In this document: positions 6,984 to 14,211 of the stretch, one piece after another
Position numbering within the stretch: the first letter of the stretch is position 1
How the letters are laid out: every line of letters starts with the position of its first letter
Assembly: GCA_039679855.1 (NCBI GenBank)
Contig: JBDKUE010000099.1
Span: forward strand, 1 to 25,546
Length of the DNA stretch: 25,546 nucleotides
Source: UBA5314 sp039679855
GTDB taxonomy: Bacteria; Bacillota; Syntrophomonadia; Syntrophomonadales; Syntrophomonadaceae
Direction: 5' to 3'
Made by a program: the position numbers and the translations under genes
Notes under the pieces: model-generated
Databases searched by the model: none
What the model saw: the letters and a program-made list of their open reading frames with translations, nothing else
Told to the model about the DNA's origin: nothing

Positions 6984-7895
6984 ATGACACTTTTGATCGG
7001 TTCTATACAGCTCGGTTTGTTATACGCCATCATGGCCCTGGGCATCTATATAACTTTTCGCATATTGAACCTGCCGGACCTGACGGTTGACGGCAGCTTC
7101 TCCCTGGGAATGGCCTGTGCGGCCGTGGCTACGATAAGCGGTCATCCCTTGCTGGCCCTGTTTATCGCCATTTTGGCCGGGGCCCTGGCCGGGCTGGCCA
7201 CCGGTTTGCTGCATACCAGGCTGAACATTCATCCTATCCTGGCCGGAATTTTGGTCATGACCGGTTTGTACACCGTCAACCTGGGGCTTATGGGAGGAAA
7301 AGCCAACCTTTCCGTTGTTGGCAATGATACGGCTTTTTCTTCGATAGAATCGATGTTTTTGACCCGGGGCGAGATGGGGATAACCCTTCTCGCTCTGGTC
7401 ATATGCTTAACCATAATCGTCATTCTGGCCATGTTCTTTAAAACCCGGTTGGGCCTCGCTATCCGCGCAACCGGTGACAATGAGGACATGGTTCGTTCAT
7501 CCTCGATAAATGCCAATCTTACGAAATGCATCGCCCTGGCCATGGGCAACGCCTGTGTTGCTCTATCAGGTGCGTTAATCTGCCAGTACCAGAATTTTTC
7601 CGATGTAGGCTCGGGAGTCGGAATGGTCATTATCGGCCTGGCCTCGGTCATTATAGGCGAAACGATATTCGGCCGGCGCTCGGTCACCATCGGCCTGTTG
7701 GCAGCGGCCTTTGGCTCCATTCTATATCGGATAATTCTGGCCTTTGCCCTGAAAATAGACATGTTCCCACCTTATGCCTTGAAATTGATTTCAGCTCTAA
7801 TTGTAATAATTGCTCTTTCCGGGCCATCCATAAAAGCCGCCCTACAGCAGAACAAGTTCAGGAGGGAGGTAAACAGCCATTTAAGCGATAAATAG
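6984..7895 (+). CDS. ABC transporter permease (TrpY-like)
   Basis: This is a 303-residue integral membrane permease of the branched-chain amino-acid/LivH-type family. About eight hydrophobic helices are visible. Conserved pieces include ALGIYITFRILNLPDLTVDG near the N-terminus and the cytoplasmic coupling region around GLAIRATGDNEDMVRSSSIN (about 156-175), which contacts the ATPase. It starts 34 bases after the binding-protein gene with AAGGGAG upstream, and its stop lies 11 bases before the ATPase start, so the three genes form one transcript. It forms the membrane channel through which the substrate held by the lipoprotein enters the cell. Confidence 0.93.
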   Translation: MTLLIGSIQLGLLYAIMALGIYITFRILNLPDLTVDGSFSLGMACAAVATISGHPLLALFIAILAGALAGLATGLLHTRLNIHPILAGILVMTGLYTVNLGLMGGKANLSVVGNDTAFSSIESMFLTRGEMGITLLALVICLTIIVILAMFFKTRLGLAIRATGDNEDMVRSSSINANLTKCIALAMGNACVALSGALICQYQNFSDVGSGVGMVIIGLASVIIGETIFGRRSVTIGLLAAAFGSILYRIILAFALKIDMFPPYALKLISALIVIIALSGPSIKAALQQNKFRREVNSHLSDK

Positions 7896-7906
7896 GCTGG
7901 AACAAT

Positions 7907-8698
7907 ATGTTGGATTTAATCAAGGTCAGCAAAACCTTTTTTCCTGGAACGGCAAATGAAAAAAAGGCATTAAACTCCATAAACCTCCATCTGGACCCGG
8001 GGGATTTTGTGACCATCATCGGCTCCAACGGGGCCGGGAAGTCCTCACTGTTCAATGCCATAGCCGGCGTATTCTTTATCGACAGCGGAGCGATCATGCT
8101 GGAACATCGCAATATTACCACCTTGCCGGACTACAAAAGGGCTTATGACATCGGCCGGCTCATGCAGGATCCCATGAAAGGCACCGCCCCTTCCATGACC
8201 ATTGAAGAGAACCTGGCCCTGGCTTTCGGCCGCAAGGCGCATAAGAGTTTTTTTGCCCTCAACAAGAGGGATGCGGCGCACTTCCGGGAGCTTTTGGCCC
8301 GGCTGGACCTGGGTTTGGAAGACCGTATGAAAACCAGGGTGGGCAATCTGTCCGGGGGACAAAGGCAGGCGGTTACCCTGCTGATGTGCACCATCTCCCG
8401 GCCCAAGCTCCTGCTTCTCGATGAGCACACGGCGGCGCTCGACCCGGCCACTGCGGAAAAGATATTGAAAATAACCATGGATATAGTGAAAGAGTCCCAG
8501 ATCACCACCATGATGATCACCCACGATATCAAAGCCGCCCTGGCCCTGGGCAATCGAACCATCATGATGGATGAAGGGGAGATAATTCTGGATATCAAGG
8601 GCGAGCAGCGCAGCAATATGACCATAGATGAACTGCTGGCCTATTATTATAAGGAAAGAAAGAAACAACTGACCGATGACCGGATGTTGCTGGCGTAA
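7907..8698 (+). CDS. ABC transporter ATP-binding protein (TrpZ-like)
   Basis: This 263-residue cytoplasmic ATPase drives the importer. Walker A is GSNGAGKSS (39-47), the signature is LSGGQ (148-152), Walker B is LLLLDE (168-173) and the switch His is H206 in MITHD. The D-loop region reads DEHTAALDP, with His instead of the usual Pro after the Walker B Glu; this variant is common in ATPases that partner DUF534-type binding proteins. All catalytic elements are intact. It begins 11 bases after the permease stop and is the last gene of the operon; a strong intrinsic terminator follows within ten bases of its stop. Confidence 0.94.
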   Translation: MLDLIKVSKTFFPGTANEKKALNSINLHLDPGDFVTIIGSNGAGKSSLFNAIAGVFFIDSGAIMLEHRNITTLPDYKRAYDIGRLMQDPMKGTAPSMTIEENLALAFGRKAHKSFFALNKRDAAHFRELLARLDLGLEDRMKTRVGNLSGGQRQAVTLLMCTISRPKLLLLDEHTAALDPATAEKILKITMDIVKESQITTMMITHDIKAALALGNRTIMMDEGEIILDIKGEQRSNMTIDELLAYYYKERKKQLTDDRMLLA

Positions 8699-8703
8699 TC
8701 GCA

Positions 8704-8740
8704 AAAAGGTTTTCGCCTGTTTTCAGGCGGGGGCCTTTTT
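8704..8740 (+). terminator. Intrinsic terminator of the ABC operon
   Basis: A long stem starts with AAAAAGG, continues through TTTT opposite GGGG (G-U pairs) and CGCCTG pairing with CAGGCG around a TTTT loop, and closes on CC followed by six Ts. It lies immediately after the ATPase stop codon. Confidence 0.92.
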
Positions 8741-8840
8741 TCATCTACGGCAGCAGGGGATAAATAGATCAAAACAGGAATCAGGTAAAGGAGAAGCTCT
8801 TGAAAGTAATGTTGAGCCTGGGTTCGGTATAAACAGTAAA

Positions 8841-8863
8841 AGGGGGCGCTTGTTTCGCCCCCT
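8841..8863 (-). terminator. Terminator downstream of the 36-codon gene
   Basis: AGGGGGCG (8841-8848) pairs perfectly with CGCCCCCT (8856-8863). Read on the minus strand the stem is followed by TTTACTGTTT with the stem's own last T adding to the run, so it ends transcripts arriving from the small gene 35 bases upstream. On the plus strand GGTTTTG follows, so it may also act weakly in that direction. Confidence 0.65.
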
Positions 8864-8897
8864 GGTTTTGTACGCTATGAGGTTAGAGTTTAAGCAG

Positions 8898-9008
8898 CTA
8901 TTTAGGGATTCCTGGTTTTGCAGTAGAAGGGTTTCGCTTATTTTTTCTAAACTGGCCTGTGTATTCATCCCAGGGTTTATCATCTATGGCTATCCATAAG
9001 AAGCACAT
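8898..9008 (-). CDS. 36-residue small protein with perfect ribosome binding site
   Basis: On the minus strand AAAGGAGG (9016-9023) lies seven bases before an ATG at 9008, which opens a 36-codon frame ending in TAG. The product begins MCFLWIAIDD and continues with a Lys/Arg/Pro-rich tail ending KPGIPK. It has no membrane segment of full length, one Cys and no motif I recognise. The ribosome binding site is among the best in the window, and an intrinsic terminator follows 35 bases after the stop, which supports a real gene. It lies 76 bases downstream of the dehydrogenase gene on the same strand and may be cotranscribed with it or use an AT-rich promoter in the gap. No function is proposed. Confidence 0.55.
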   Translation of the reverse strand: MCFLWIAIDDKPWDEYTGQFRKNKRNPSTAKPGIPK

Positions 9009-9084
9009 AATAATACCTCCTTTTATTATTCTTCAATATTTTACCCAAAAAGAGGTTTATTATGAGGCGGCTAAACCGGCTTCC

Positions 9085-10038
9085 CTACATTTGTTCTGCT
9101 AAAGCAATATGCCTGCGAATCACATCACAGGATTCACCAAACAGCTTCTGTTCTTCTACGATTAAATGAAGTTCGACTATCTCTTCCAGGCCGTTTTTTC
9201 CGATAACAGCCGGCACGCCGGCGTACAGACCACTTTGCCCGTATTCTCCTTCCAGCAAGGCCGATACCGGCATAACCCGGTGTTCATCATGGAAAATGGC
9301 TTTGACCATATCGGCCAGCACGGAGCCTATACCGAATTCGGTGGAGCCTTTTCCGTTTATTATATCCATACCGATCAGGTGGGTGCGCTCTAAGACATGA
9401 TCCAAATCCAGCTTGCCGTAAGTAGCCGGTTTTTCCTTCATCAACTCCCATAAGGGCTTGCCGCCGATGCTGGCCTGAGAAAACGGAATCATGCTGGAAT
9501 CGCCGTGCTCTCCAAGAGAAAAACACTGGATGCTGCGGGCATCTATCCCGGTTTCTTCCTGCAAAACCCTTCTTAGCCGGGCGGTATCCAGGGAAGTACC
9601 GGTGCCAAAGACTCGATGCTTAGGCCATACGGTGTGTTTTCGCATATAATTGGCTATGACATCGGCCGGATTGGATATGCAGATCAATATACCTTCAAAT
9701 CCTGAATTTTTTAAAGGGTCAATGATCTCCTTCATTACCCGGATGGAATCACCCATGGTGTCAAGCCTGGTCTGTCCGGGTTTTCGGGGAACTCCTGCTG
9801 CCAGAACTACGATTGCGGCATCTTTGCAGTCCGTATAATCGCCAGTCCTTACGATGGTTGAGTGGGGCATAAAGCAGGCCGCATCGGCTATATCACCGGC
9901 CTGGGCAGCCGCTTTGGGCTCATCGATATCGATAAAGACGATCTCGCTGGCATCCCCCCGGGTCATTAAGCTGAACGCGCAGTGAGAGCCCACATGGCCG
10001 GCGCCGATAATCACAATTTTTCTGGATTGAACCAACAT
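9085..10038 (-). CDS. NAD-dependent L-lactate/malate dehydrogenase family protein
   Basis: This is a 317-residue member of the LDH/MDH family. The NAD-binding motif GAGHVG (12-17) and the acidic D38 (FIDID) indicate NAD. Catalytic residues are intact: R91 (Arg109 of Bacillus LDH numbering), N123, D151, R154 and H178 in GEHGDS. Overall the sequence resembles L-lactate dehydrogenase (GTGTSLDTARLR, GEHGD, and KGST with the LDH-like Thr at position 246). The substrate-specificity loop, however, reads GVPRKPGQTR, placing Arg85 where LDHs have Gln102. Arg there is the hallmark of malate dehydrogenase and converts Bacillus LDH to a malate enzyme. The natural substrate is therefore uncertain between pyruvate, oxaloacetate and another 2-oxo acid. 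The ATG at 10038 has only a weak CAGGT upstream; a better ribosome binding site serves an overlapping short frame. Confidence 0.9.
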   Translation of the reverse strand: MLVQSRKIVIIGAGHVGSHCAFSLMTRGDASEIVFIDIDEPKAAAQAGDIADAACFMPHSTIVRTGDYTDCKDAAIVVLAAGVPRKPGQTRLDTMGDSIRVMKEIIDPLKNSGFEGILICISNPADVIANYMRKHTVWPKHRVFGTGTSLDTARLRRVLQEETGIDARSIQCFSLGEHGDSSMIPFSQASIGGKPLWELMKEKPATYGKLDLDHVLERTHLIGMDIINGKGSTEFGIGSVLADMVKAIFHDEHRVMPVSALLEGEYGQSGLYAGVPAVIGKNGLEEIVELHLIVEEQKLFGESCDVIRRHIALAEQM

Positions 10039-10067
10039 AAGCCATACCTGATGTTAGAACCAGGCAT
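10011..10067 (-). other. Possible 18-codon upstream frame overlapping the dehydrogenase start
   Basis: An ATG at 10067 with AGAGGTG close upstream opens a frame encoding MPGSNIRYGLCWFNPEKL and stops at 10011, 25 bases inside the dehydrogenase gene in another frame. The dehydrogenase ATG itself has a poorer ribosome binding site, so ribosomes terminating here could restart on it (translational coupling). It may also be chance. Confidence 0.25.
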
Positions 10068-10163
10068 TATTCACCTCTTTCAATTATTAAATTAGGAAAC
10101 GCAATATGTTAAATTATACTATACGCTTGCTCGGGGGCGCTCCCCTAAGATGCCTGGCGGATG

Positions 10164-10769
10164 TTACAATCCGTCTGGCAAATTGCAGTAAAGAGCTGCG
10201 CAATCAGGACTTTGCTTTAAGGCATTTATGGTTCGGGCGTTGGGCTCTTTATAGATGACCGGCAAGTCCTTTTCGTTATATTCCTTCCTGATGGGGAAAG
10301 CCAGCTTTTCCTCATAAATTGAAAACCGAGCATTGACGCCCTCCTTATTTCCACGGGCGTCCAGCCTTATCCAGCATTGCAGCGTTTGCAGGTAAACCGC
10401 ATTCAGGGCGTGAATGCAGTAGCCGGTATCGGGCGTATCACCCCGGGTAAGCAGCTGATAACAGAAGCCGGTGGGGATGCCTTTACTTCTTAAAATCGCT
10501 GCCAGCAAGTTTGATTTGGCATAACAAATACCATGCGCAAAATGAAGGACTTCCGATGCCTGGCAGGTAACCCGGGAACTCTGAATATCAAAGGAATGGG
10601 CGATTTTGTCGCGCACGAAATCAAAGGCCGTTTGCACTGTTTCTATTTCATTTGATGGTGCAGAGAATAGCTCATTCATCTTTTCCATAATCAAAGGATG
10701 ATTGTAATCAACCAGATCTAGTTCGAGCAGATAATCCTGAAGGTTATGAGATTCACATACCAATTGCAT
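10164..10769 (-). CDS. Transglutaminase-like Cys protease-fold protein
   Basis: This is a 201-residue protein with the catalytic triad of the bacterial transglutaminase-like superfamily: C82 in HGICYAKSNLLAAILRSKGI, H120 in GYCIHALNAVYL and D137 in WIRLDARGN. There is no signal peptide or membrane segment, so it is probably cytoplasmic, unlike the many secreted or membrane-bound family members. Such proteins usually act as peptidases or amidases rather than cross-linking enzymes; the substrate is unknown. The start at 10769 has AGGTGG seven bases upstream. It lies upstream of the dehydrogenase on the same strand, but the 125-base gap with a GGGG/CCCC hairpin suggests separate transcripts. Confidence 0.85.
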   Translation of the reverse strand: MQLVCESHNLQDYLLELDLVDYNHPLIMEKMNELFSAPSNEIETVQTAFDFVRDKIAHSFDIQSSRVTCQASEVLHFAHGICYAKSNLLAAILRSKGIPTGFCYQLLTRGDTPDTGYCIHALNAVYLQTLQCWIRLDARGNKEGVNARFSIYEEKLAFPIRKEYNEKDLPVIYKEPNARTINALKQSPDCAALYCNLPDGL

Positions 10770-10903
10770 AGCCAGCCCACCTGCCTAAATGAATAAATAT
10801 ACTAATTAATGTATAAATATAATATCATGTTCGCAACCATATGGCCACTACTTTTCCGCCCGGGGATTCAGCCAGGGGGTTGAGCGTGGGCAGCGAAAGG
10901 AAA

Positions 10904-10931
10904 GAGCATCTTCCAGGCGTGGAAGATGCTC
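10904..10931 (-). terminator. Hairpin downstream of the zinc-ribbon gene
   Basis: GAGCATCTTCCA (10904-10915) and TGGAAGATGCTC (10920-10931) form a perfect 12-base-pair stem with a four-base loop. On the minus strand it is followed by TTTCCTTTCGC, so it probably terminates the zinc-ribbon transcript, whose stop lies about 50 bases upstream. Confidence 0.7.
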
Positions 10932-10982
10932 CAAATTATATGGGGACTTCAAGAAGGTTATACGGAACCTGGGGCCGGTTAT

Positions 10983-11177
10983 TCAGGCCTTTGAATTGAC
11001 CAGGGGCAGCTCCTTGTTGGAGGCCCGGATATTATGGTGGAGACTCCCGTCTTCTTCCTGGATTTCGTCGCTGAAGTTATACAGATGAACCTGGCCGCAG
11101 CGGGGACATTTTATCTCAGCAATTCCATTTAACAGCCCAACCAGTCGGTTGCATCTCGGGCACCGGCACTGAAACAT
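10983..11177 (-). CDS. Small zinc-ribbon protein (Com-like)
   Basis: This is a 64-residue protein whose first half is a zinc ribbon: C4, C6 and C9 in FQCRCPRC, then C24 and C27 in IKCPRCG. The arrangement resembles the Com-like zinc-finger family named after the phage Mu translational regulator, in which short chromosomal members are common and uncharacterised. The C-terminal half is polar and probably flexible. I chose the ATG at 11177 because GGGAGGAG lies seven bases upstream; an ATG at 11198 would translate the ribosome binding site itself. A 10-base-pair inverted repeat lies directly upstream and a perfect hairpin follows the gene, so this is a self-contained transcription unit. The role could be nucleic-acid binding, which is inference. 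Confidence 0.75.
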   Translation of the reverse strand: MFQCRCPRCNRLVGLLNGIAEIKCPRCGQVHLYNFSDEIQEEDGSLHHNIRASNKELPLVNSKA

Positions 11178-11197
11178 ATCGATACTCCTCCCTCTCA

Positions 11198-11227
11198 TTT
11201 AGTGTTGCCTCCCCCGACAACACTAAA
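11198..11227. promoter_or_regulatory. Inverted repeat just upstream of the zinc-ribbon gene
   Basis: TTTAGTGTTG (11198-11207) and CAACACTAAA (11218-11227) are exact inverted copies ten bases apart, ending seven bases before the gene's ribosome binding site. On the minus strand the loop reads TCGGGGGAGG, itself ribosome-binding-site-like. It may be an operator or an mRNA hairpin controlling translation. Confidence 0.5.
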
Positions 11228-11360
11228 ATCTGTCTCTCTAAAGTATGGATTTCACGATTGTTTTAGAATGAAGCCCTGTTTTTAAAAACCTGTAGGATTA
11301 TCTATTTAATAGAGCAATTATCATGCCAACTGCACCAGGAGAATGGCTTTTTTAAAATCA

Positions 11361-11413
11361 AGGCTTATTTTACGGCGTTTTACTGTTTGGCTTTAGGCAG
11401 TATAAATAAGCCT
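11361..11413. repeat. Nested inverted repeat in non-coding DNA
   Basis: AGGCTTATTT (11361-11370) and AAATAAGCCT (11404-11413) are exact inverted copies, with TACTG (11381-11385) and CAGTA (11398-11402) nested inside. It lies in the gene-free 11199-11600 stretch and is not followed by a T-run. The role is unknown; it could be a structured RNA or a mobile-element remnant. Confidence 0.45.
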
Positions 11414-11422
11414 GCTTAAAAA

Positions 11423-11574
11423 TTTGTTGAGACTTTGCAGCAAGTTATGATGATGGGTTTTTATTACCGTCTTTTGCCAACATGCAGCAGCCATAGAAAA
11501 AAGGGGAATAGTGCCTGGCACCATGCCCCGAAGAGGATTTGTTTAAGAGGGTTTTGATGCAGTTTCTCAACAAG
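11423..11574. repeat. About 150-base element bounded by imperfect inverted repeats
   Basis: The left end contains TTGTTGAGA (11424-11432) followed by CTTTGCAGCAAG. The right end contains the inverted copy TCTCAACAA (11565-11573) preceded by TTTGATGCAGTT. The ends match at about 17 of 21 positions when one is reversed. The element is non-coding and holds the terminator of the sigma-54 regulator gene. This resembles a small non-autonomous (MITE-like) element, but no clear target-site duplication is visible. Copies of the TTGTTGAGA motif also occur at 14043-14062. Confidence 0.35.
11497..11530 (-). terminator. Intrinsic terminator of the sigma-54 regulator gene
   Basis: On the minus strand GGGG (11529-11526) pairs with CCCC (11506-11503), with GTG/CAC pairing inside the loop region GGTGCCAGGCAC, followed directly by six Ts (11502-11497). 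It lies about 70 bases after the stop codon. Confidence 0.6.
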
Positions 11575-11600
11575 ATGTGGGGTTGCTTGGAGGTCTGAAT

Positions 11601-13697
11601 TTACTCCTGGGCCAGCCTGGTGACGTTGTATTTGGCTGCTTTTCTCACCACCGTAGCTGCGTCAACCTTCAGTTCCCCGGCCATCTGCCGGGTGGTGCGG
11701 TATTTGGCATAGGCTTTTTCGATGAGCTGTTTTTCCACGCTTTCCACCGCCGTCTTCAGCGGTATGATGCCCGAAACCAGTACATAGGCCGAGTTGTTGC
11801 CCACCGCGCTGCGGATGTGTACGGGCAGTTCTTCCTCGGTAATGCTGTCGTGCGGGGTTATGACGATCAGCCTTTCCACCAGGTTTTCCAGCTCCCTGAT
11901 GTTGCCCGGCCAGTTGTATTCCATAAACAGGTCCACCACCCCCGGGCTTATAGTCTTGCTCATGCGGTATTTCTTATTGAAAGCCTGGATGAAATGAGCG
12001 ACCAGGGCGGGGATGTCTTCCTTTCTTTCCCGCAGCGGCGGGGTGTGGATGGGAACCACGTTCAGCCGGTAATACAGGTCTTCCCGGAATTGTTTGTTCC
12101 GGACCATTTCCATCAGGTCCCGGTTGGTTGCGGCAACAATGCGGACATCGACACTTTTGTAACCTTCTCCGCCCACCCGGATAAATTCCTTGCTCTGTAA
12201 AAAGCGGAGCAGCTTTACCTGCAGGTTCAGCGGCATTTCGCCGATCTCGTCCAGGAAGAGGGTGCCCTCGCTGGCCAGTTCAATGTAGCCCACTCTGCCT
12301 TCTTTTCTCGCACCGGTGAAGGCGCCCCGGTCGTAGCCGAACAGCTCGGATTCCATGAGGTTCTCGGGGATGGCCCCGCAGTTGACCTTTATGAGCGGCT
12401 TATCGTGCCGTGCGCTGTTGCTGTGCATGATTTCCGCGATCAGTTCCTTGCCGGTCCCCGATTCACCGGTTATCAATATGGTGGAATCGACCGACGCCAG
12501 GCGGATGACCGTGTCGACCATTTTTCTCATCTGGGCGGAGCTGACCACCATCTTTTCGCTGCTGGTCATTTTCAAGGAGCGGAGCTGGCTTTCATAGTGC
12601 TGGCTCAAGCCCTGGACCTGTTCCAGCTTCTGCCTCAACATGTTCAGTTCGGTCAAATCCCTGACATTGCACACCACCCGGATGATCTCGCAATTGGTGT
12701 CAAATATGGGGTTTCCGGTGGTCAGGGTGATCTTGCCGGTCTTGCTTTCCTGAACCAGGGTGATGGGCTTCTTTTCCTCCAGGACATGAAAGGTGACCGG
12801 TTCGGAGATAATTCCGTCCCGTCTTATGTCTTCCACAGTCCGTCCCAGGTACTCGTGGGCGTTGATGCCGGTCAGCTGTTCAAAGGCCTTGTTGTATCTC
12901 AAAACTACGCCTTTCCCATCAGAGATGAACAGACCGTCAAAGGATGAATTGACTATGGCATCGAGCTCTTCATTCAACTCTTTGACGTATTGCAGCTCCC
13001 GGGATATCTTGTCAAGGTCCGATATATCCTGGAACACGGCTACTACACCGGTAATCTTGCCGTCTTTTTTAATGGGGGAGCGGTTGGATACATACCAGGA
13101 GCCCCGCAGGATTACCTTCTGCATGGGTTCGGCTTCGCCGGTTTTGACCACGTCGATCATGTTGCTTTCCGGGAAGACGTCCCTGATGTTGCGCCCCATG
13201 ACATCCCCCGCATTCTCGCAAAAGACCTGTTCAGCCGCCCGGTTAAAAACCTTTATCATGCCCGTTTCATCGATGGAGACGATCATGTTGTGGGTGGAAT
13301 TGATTATGGTGTCCAGTTCCAGGGAAATAGCGTTGTAGGAGTTGAAAAAGGCTTTGGCAATGTCCTCGCGGGTGACCATGCCCACCAGCCGGCCGCTGTC
13401 GTCGACCACCGGAAGCGCCCGCAGGTTTGAAGCGGTAGCCTGTCCGAACTCGTCATCGGGATGGCTGGGTGCAATATCCCGGTTCATTAACTCACCGATT
13501 GGAGCATTCAGGTTCTTTCCCTCATTAAGGTACTGGTAGATATGATTATTGGTAAACAACCCCACCAGATGACCGTTTTCATCAATGACTGGCGCGGCGT
13601 CAATGTTTTGCTCCATAAAAATGGTGATGGCCTCGCGTATAGCCTGCCGGGGATTCAGGGTTGCCGGCTCCAGGGTCATGATCTCTCGTATTTTCAT
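11601..13697 (-). CDS. Sigma-54-dependent activator with CBS and PAS sensor domains
   Basis: This is a 698-residue cytoplasmic enhancer-binding protein. Two CBS domains occupy about 1-120, usually an adenine-nucleotide-sensing pair. Two PAS domains follow (about 125-230 and 240-350), then a short coiled coil. The AAA+ sigma-54 interaction domain spans about 380-620, with Walker A GESGTGKE (411-418), the sigma-54-contacting GAFTGA loop (458-463) and Walker B GTLFLDEIGE (478-487). A C-terminal helix-turn-helix (about 662-692, RTTRQMAGELKVDAATVVRK) binds DNA. All motors and motifs are intact. There is no receiver domain, so it senses ligands directly rather than through a kinase. No convincing -24/-12 sigma-54 promoter is visible nearby, so its target lies outside the window or was missed. 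AAAGG and GAGG precede the ATG. Confidence 0.95.
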   Translation of the reverse strand: MKIREIMTLEPATLNPRQAIREAITIFMEQNIDAAPVIDENGHLVGLFTNNHIYQYLNEGKNLNAPIGELMNRDIAPSHPDDEFGQATASNLRALPVVDDSGRLVGMVTREDIAKAFFNSYNAISLELDTIINSTHNMIVSIDETGMIKVFNRAAEQVFCENAGDVMGRNIRDVFPESNMIDVVKTGEAEPMQKVILRGSWYVSNRSPIKKDGKITGVVAVFQDISDLDKISRELQYVKELNEELDAIVNSSFDGLFISDGKGVVLRYNKAFEQLTGINAHEYLGRTVEDIRRDGIISEPVTFHVLEEKKPITLVQESKTGKITLTTGNPIFDTNCEIIRVVCNVRDLTELNMLRQKLEQVQGLSQHYESQLRSLKMTSSEKMVVSSAQMRKMVDTVIRLASVDSTILITGESGTGKELIAEIMHSNSARHDKPLIKVNCGAIPENLMESELFGYDRGAFTGARKEGRVGYIELASEGTLFLDEIGEMPLNLQVKLLRFLQSKEFIRVGGEGYKSVDVRIVAATNRDLMEMVRNKQFREDLYYRLNVVPIHTPPLRERKEDIPALVAHFIQAFNKKYRMSKTISPGVVDLFMEYNWPGNIRELENLVERLIVITPHDSITEEELPVHIRSAVGNNSAYVLVSGIIPLKTAVESVEKQLIEKAYAKYRTTRQMAGELKVDAATVVRKAAKYNVTRLAQE

Positions 13698-14042
13698 TGC
13701 CTCACTACCTTTCTTTTAGCAATGGGAACAACACTTCCAAGGCCATGCCGCTCCTGTTACAGGTCATTTGAGGTTCAAAATGGTAAGTAAAGGCATCGTG
13801 TGGAATAACGATGGGCTGCAGAATAGAACTTTCAAATGAGTGGGACAGCTCTGTTTATAGATTACATGCCGATCTGGTAGAGATGCATTGTGGTCCTTAT
13901 TATTAAATACACGCAACTTTTGTGCCAGGAATTAACGAAAGACGCAATTTACAGATACACAGACCTTAAACGGATGTCATCGGTTCAGTTTGTTGAAAAG
14001 CTCTGTTCCGTTATTATAAGGCTTGTTGCAATAGTACAGCAG

Positions 14043-14062
14043 TTGTTGAGATTTCTCAACAA
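14043..14062. repeat. 20-base palindrome of the TTGTTGAGA family
   Basis: TTGTTGAGA (14043-14051), TT, then TCTCAACAA (14054-14062) form a perfect palindrome with a two-base centre. The same nine-base arms bound the 11423-11574 element in inverted orientation. Confidence 0.55.
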
Positions 14063-14165
14063 AATCGGCTCGAATAGTATTACCTATATTTCGCCACTTT
14101 TTGCATTCCGATCATAAAAAACGACGTTCAATCACCATGGGGTATTTAAGTAATTATACAGATGG

Positions 14166-14211
14166 AGTTTGTTGCAGAACTTCGCGCCTTGCTGCGTATC
14201 TGCAACAAACT
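14166..14211. repeat. REP-like hairpin with 13-base arms
   Basis: AGTTTGTTGCAGA (14166-14178) and TCTGCAACAAACT (14199-14211) are exact inverted copies around a 20-base loop. No T-run follows, so it is not a classical terminator. The arms resemble the other TTGTTG motifs nearby and suggest a dispersed palindromic repeat. Confidence 0.6.

Noticed and set aside
8741..8983. 80-codon minus-strand frame in the gap after the ABC operon
   Set aside because: No ribosome binding site; it overlaps, in another frame, the 36-codon gene that has a perfect one.
11511..11529. TGGCAC resembling the -24 element of a sigma-54 promoter
   Set aside because: No GC/TTGC element lies at the required distance, and the sequence is part of the terminator hairpin of the sigma-54 regulator gene.
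11577..12200. 207-codon plus-strand frame opposite the sigma-54 regulator
   Set aside because: Antisense to the AAA+ and helix-turn-helix coding region, which is intact; His/Phe/Gln-rich composition is typical of a shadow frame.
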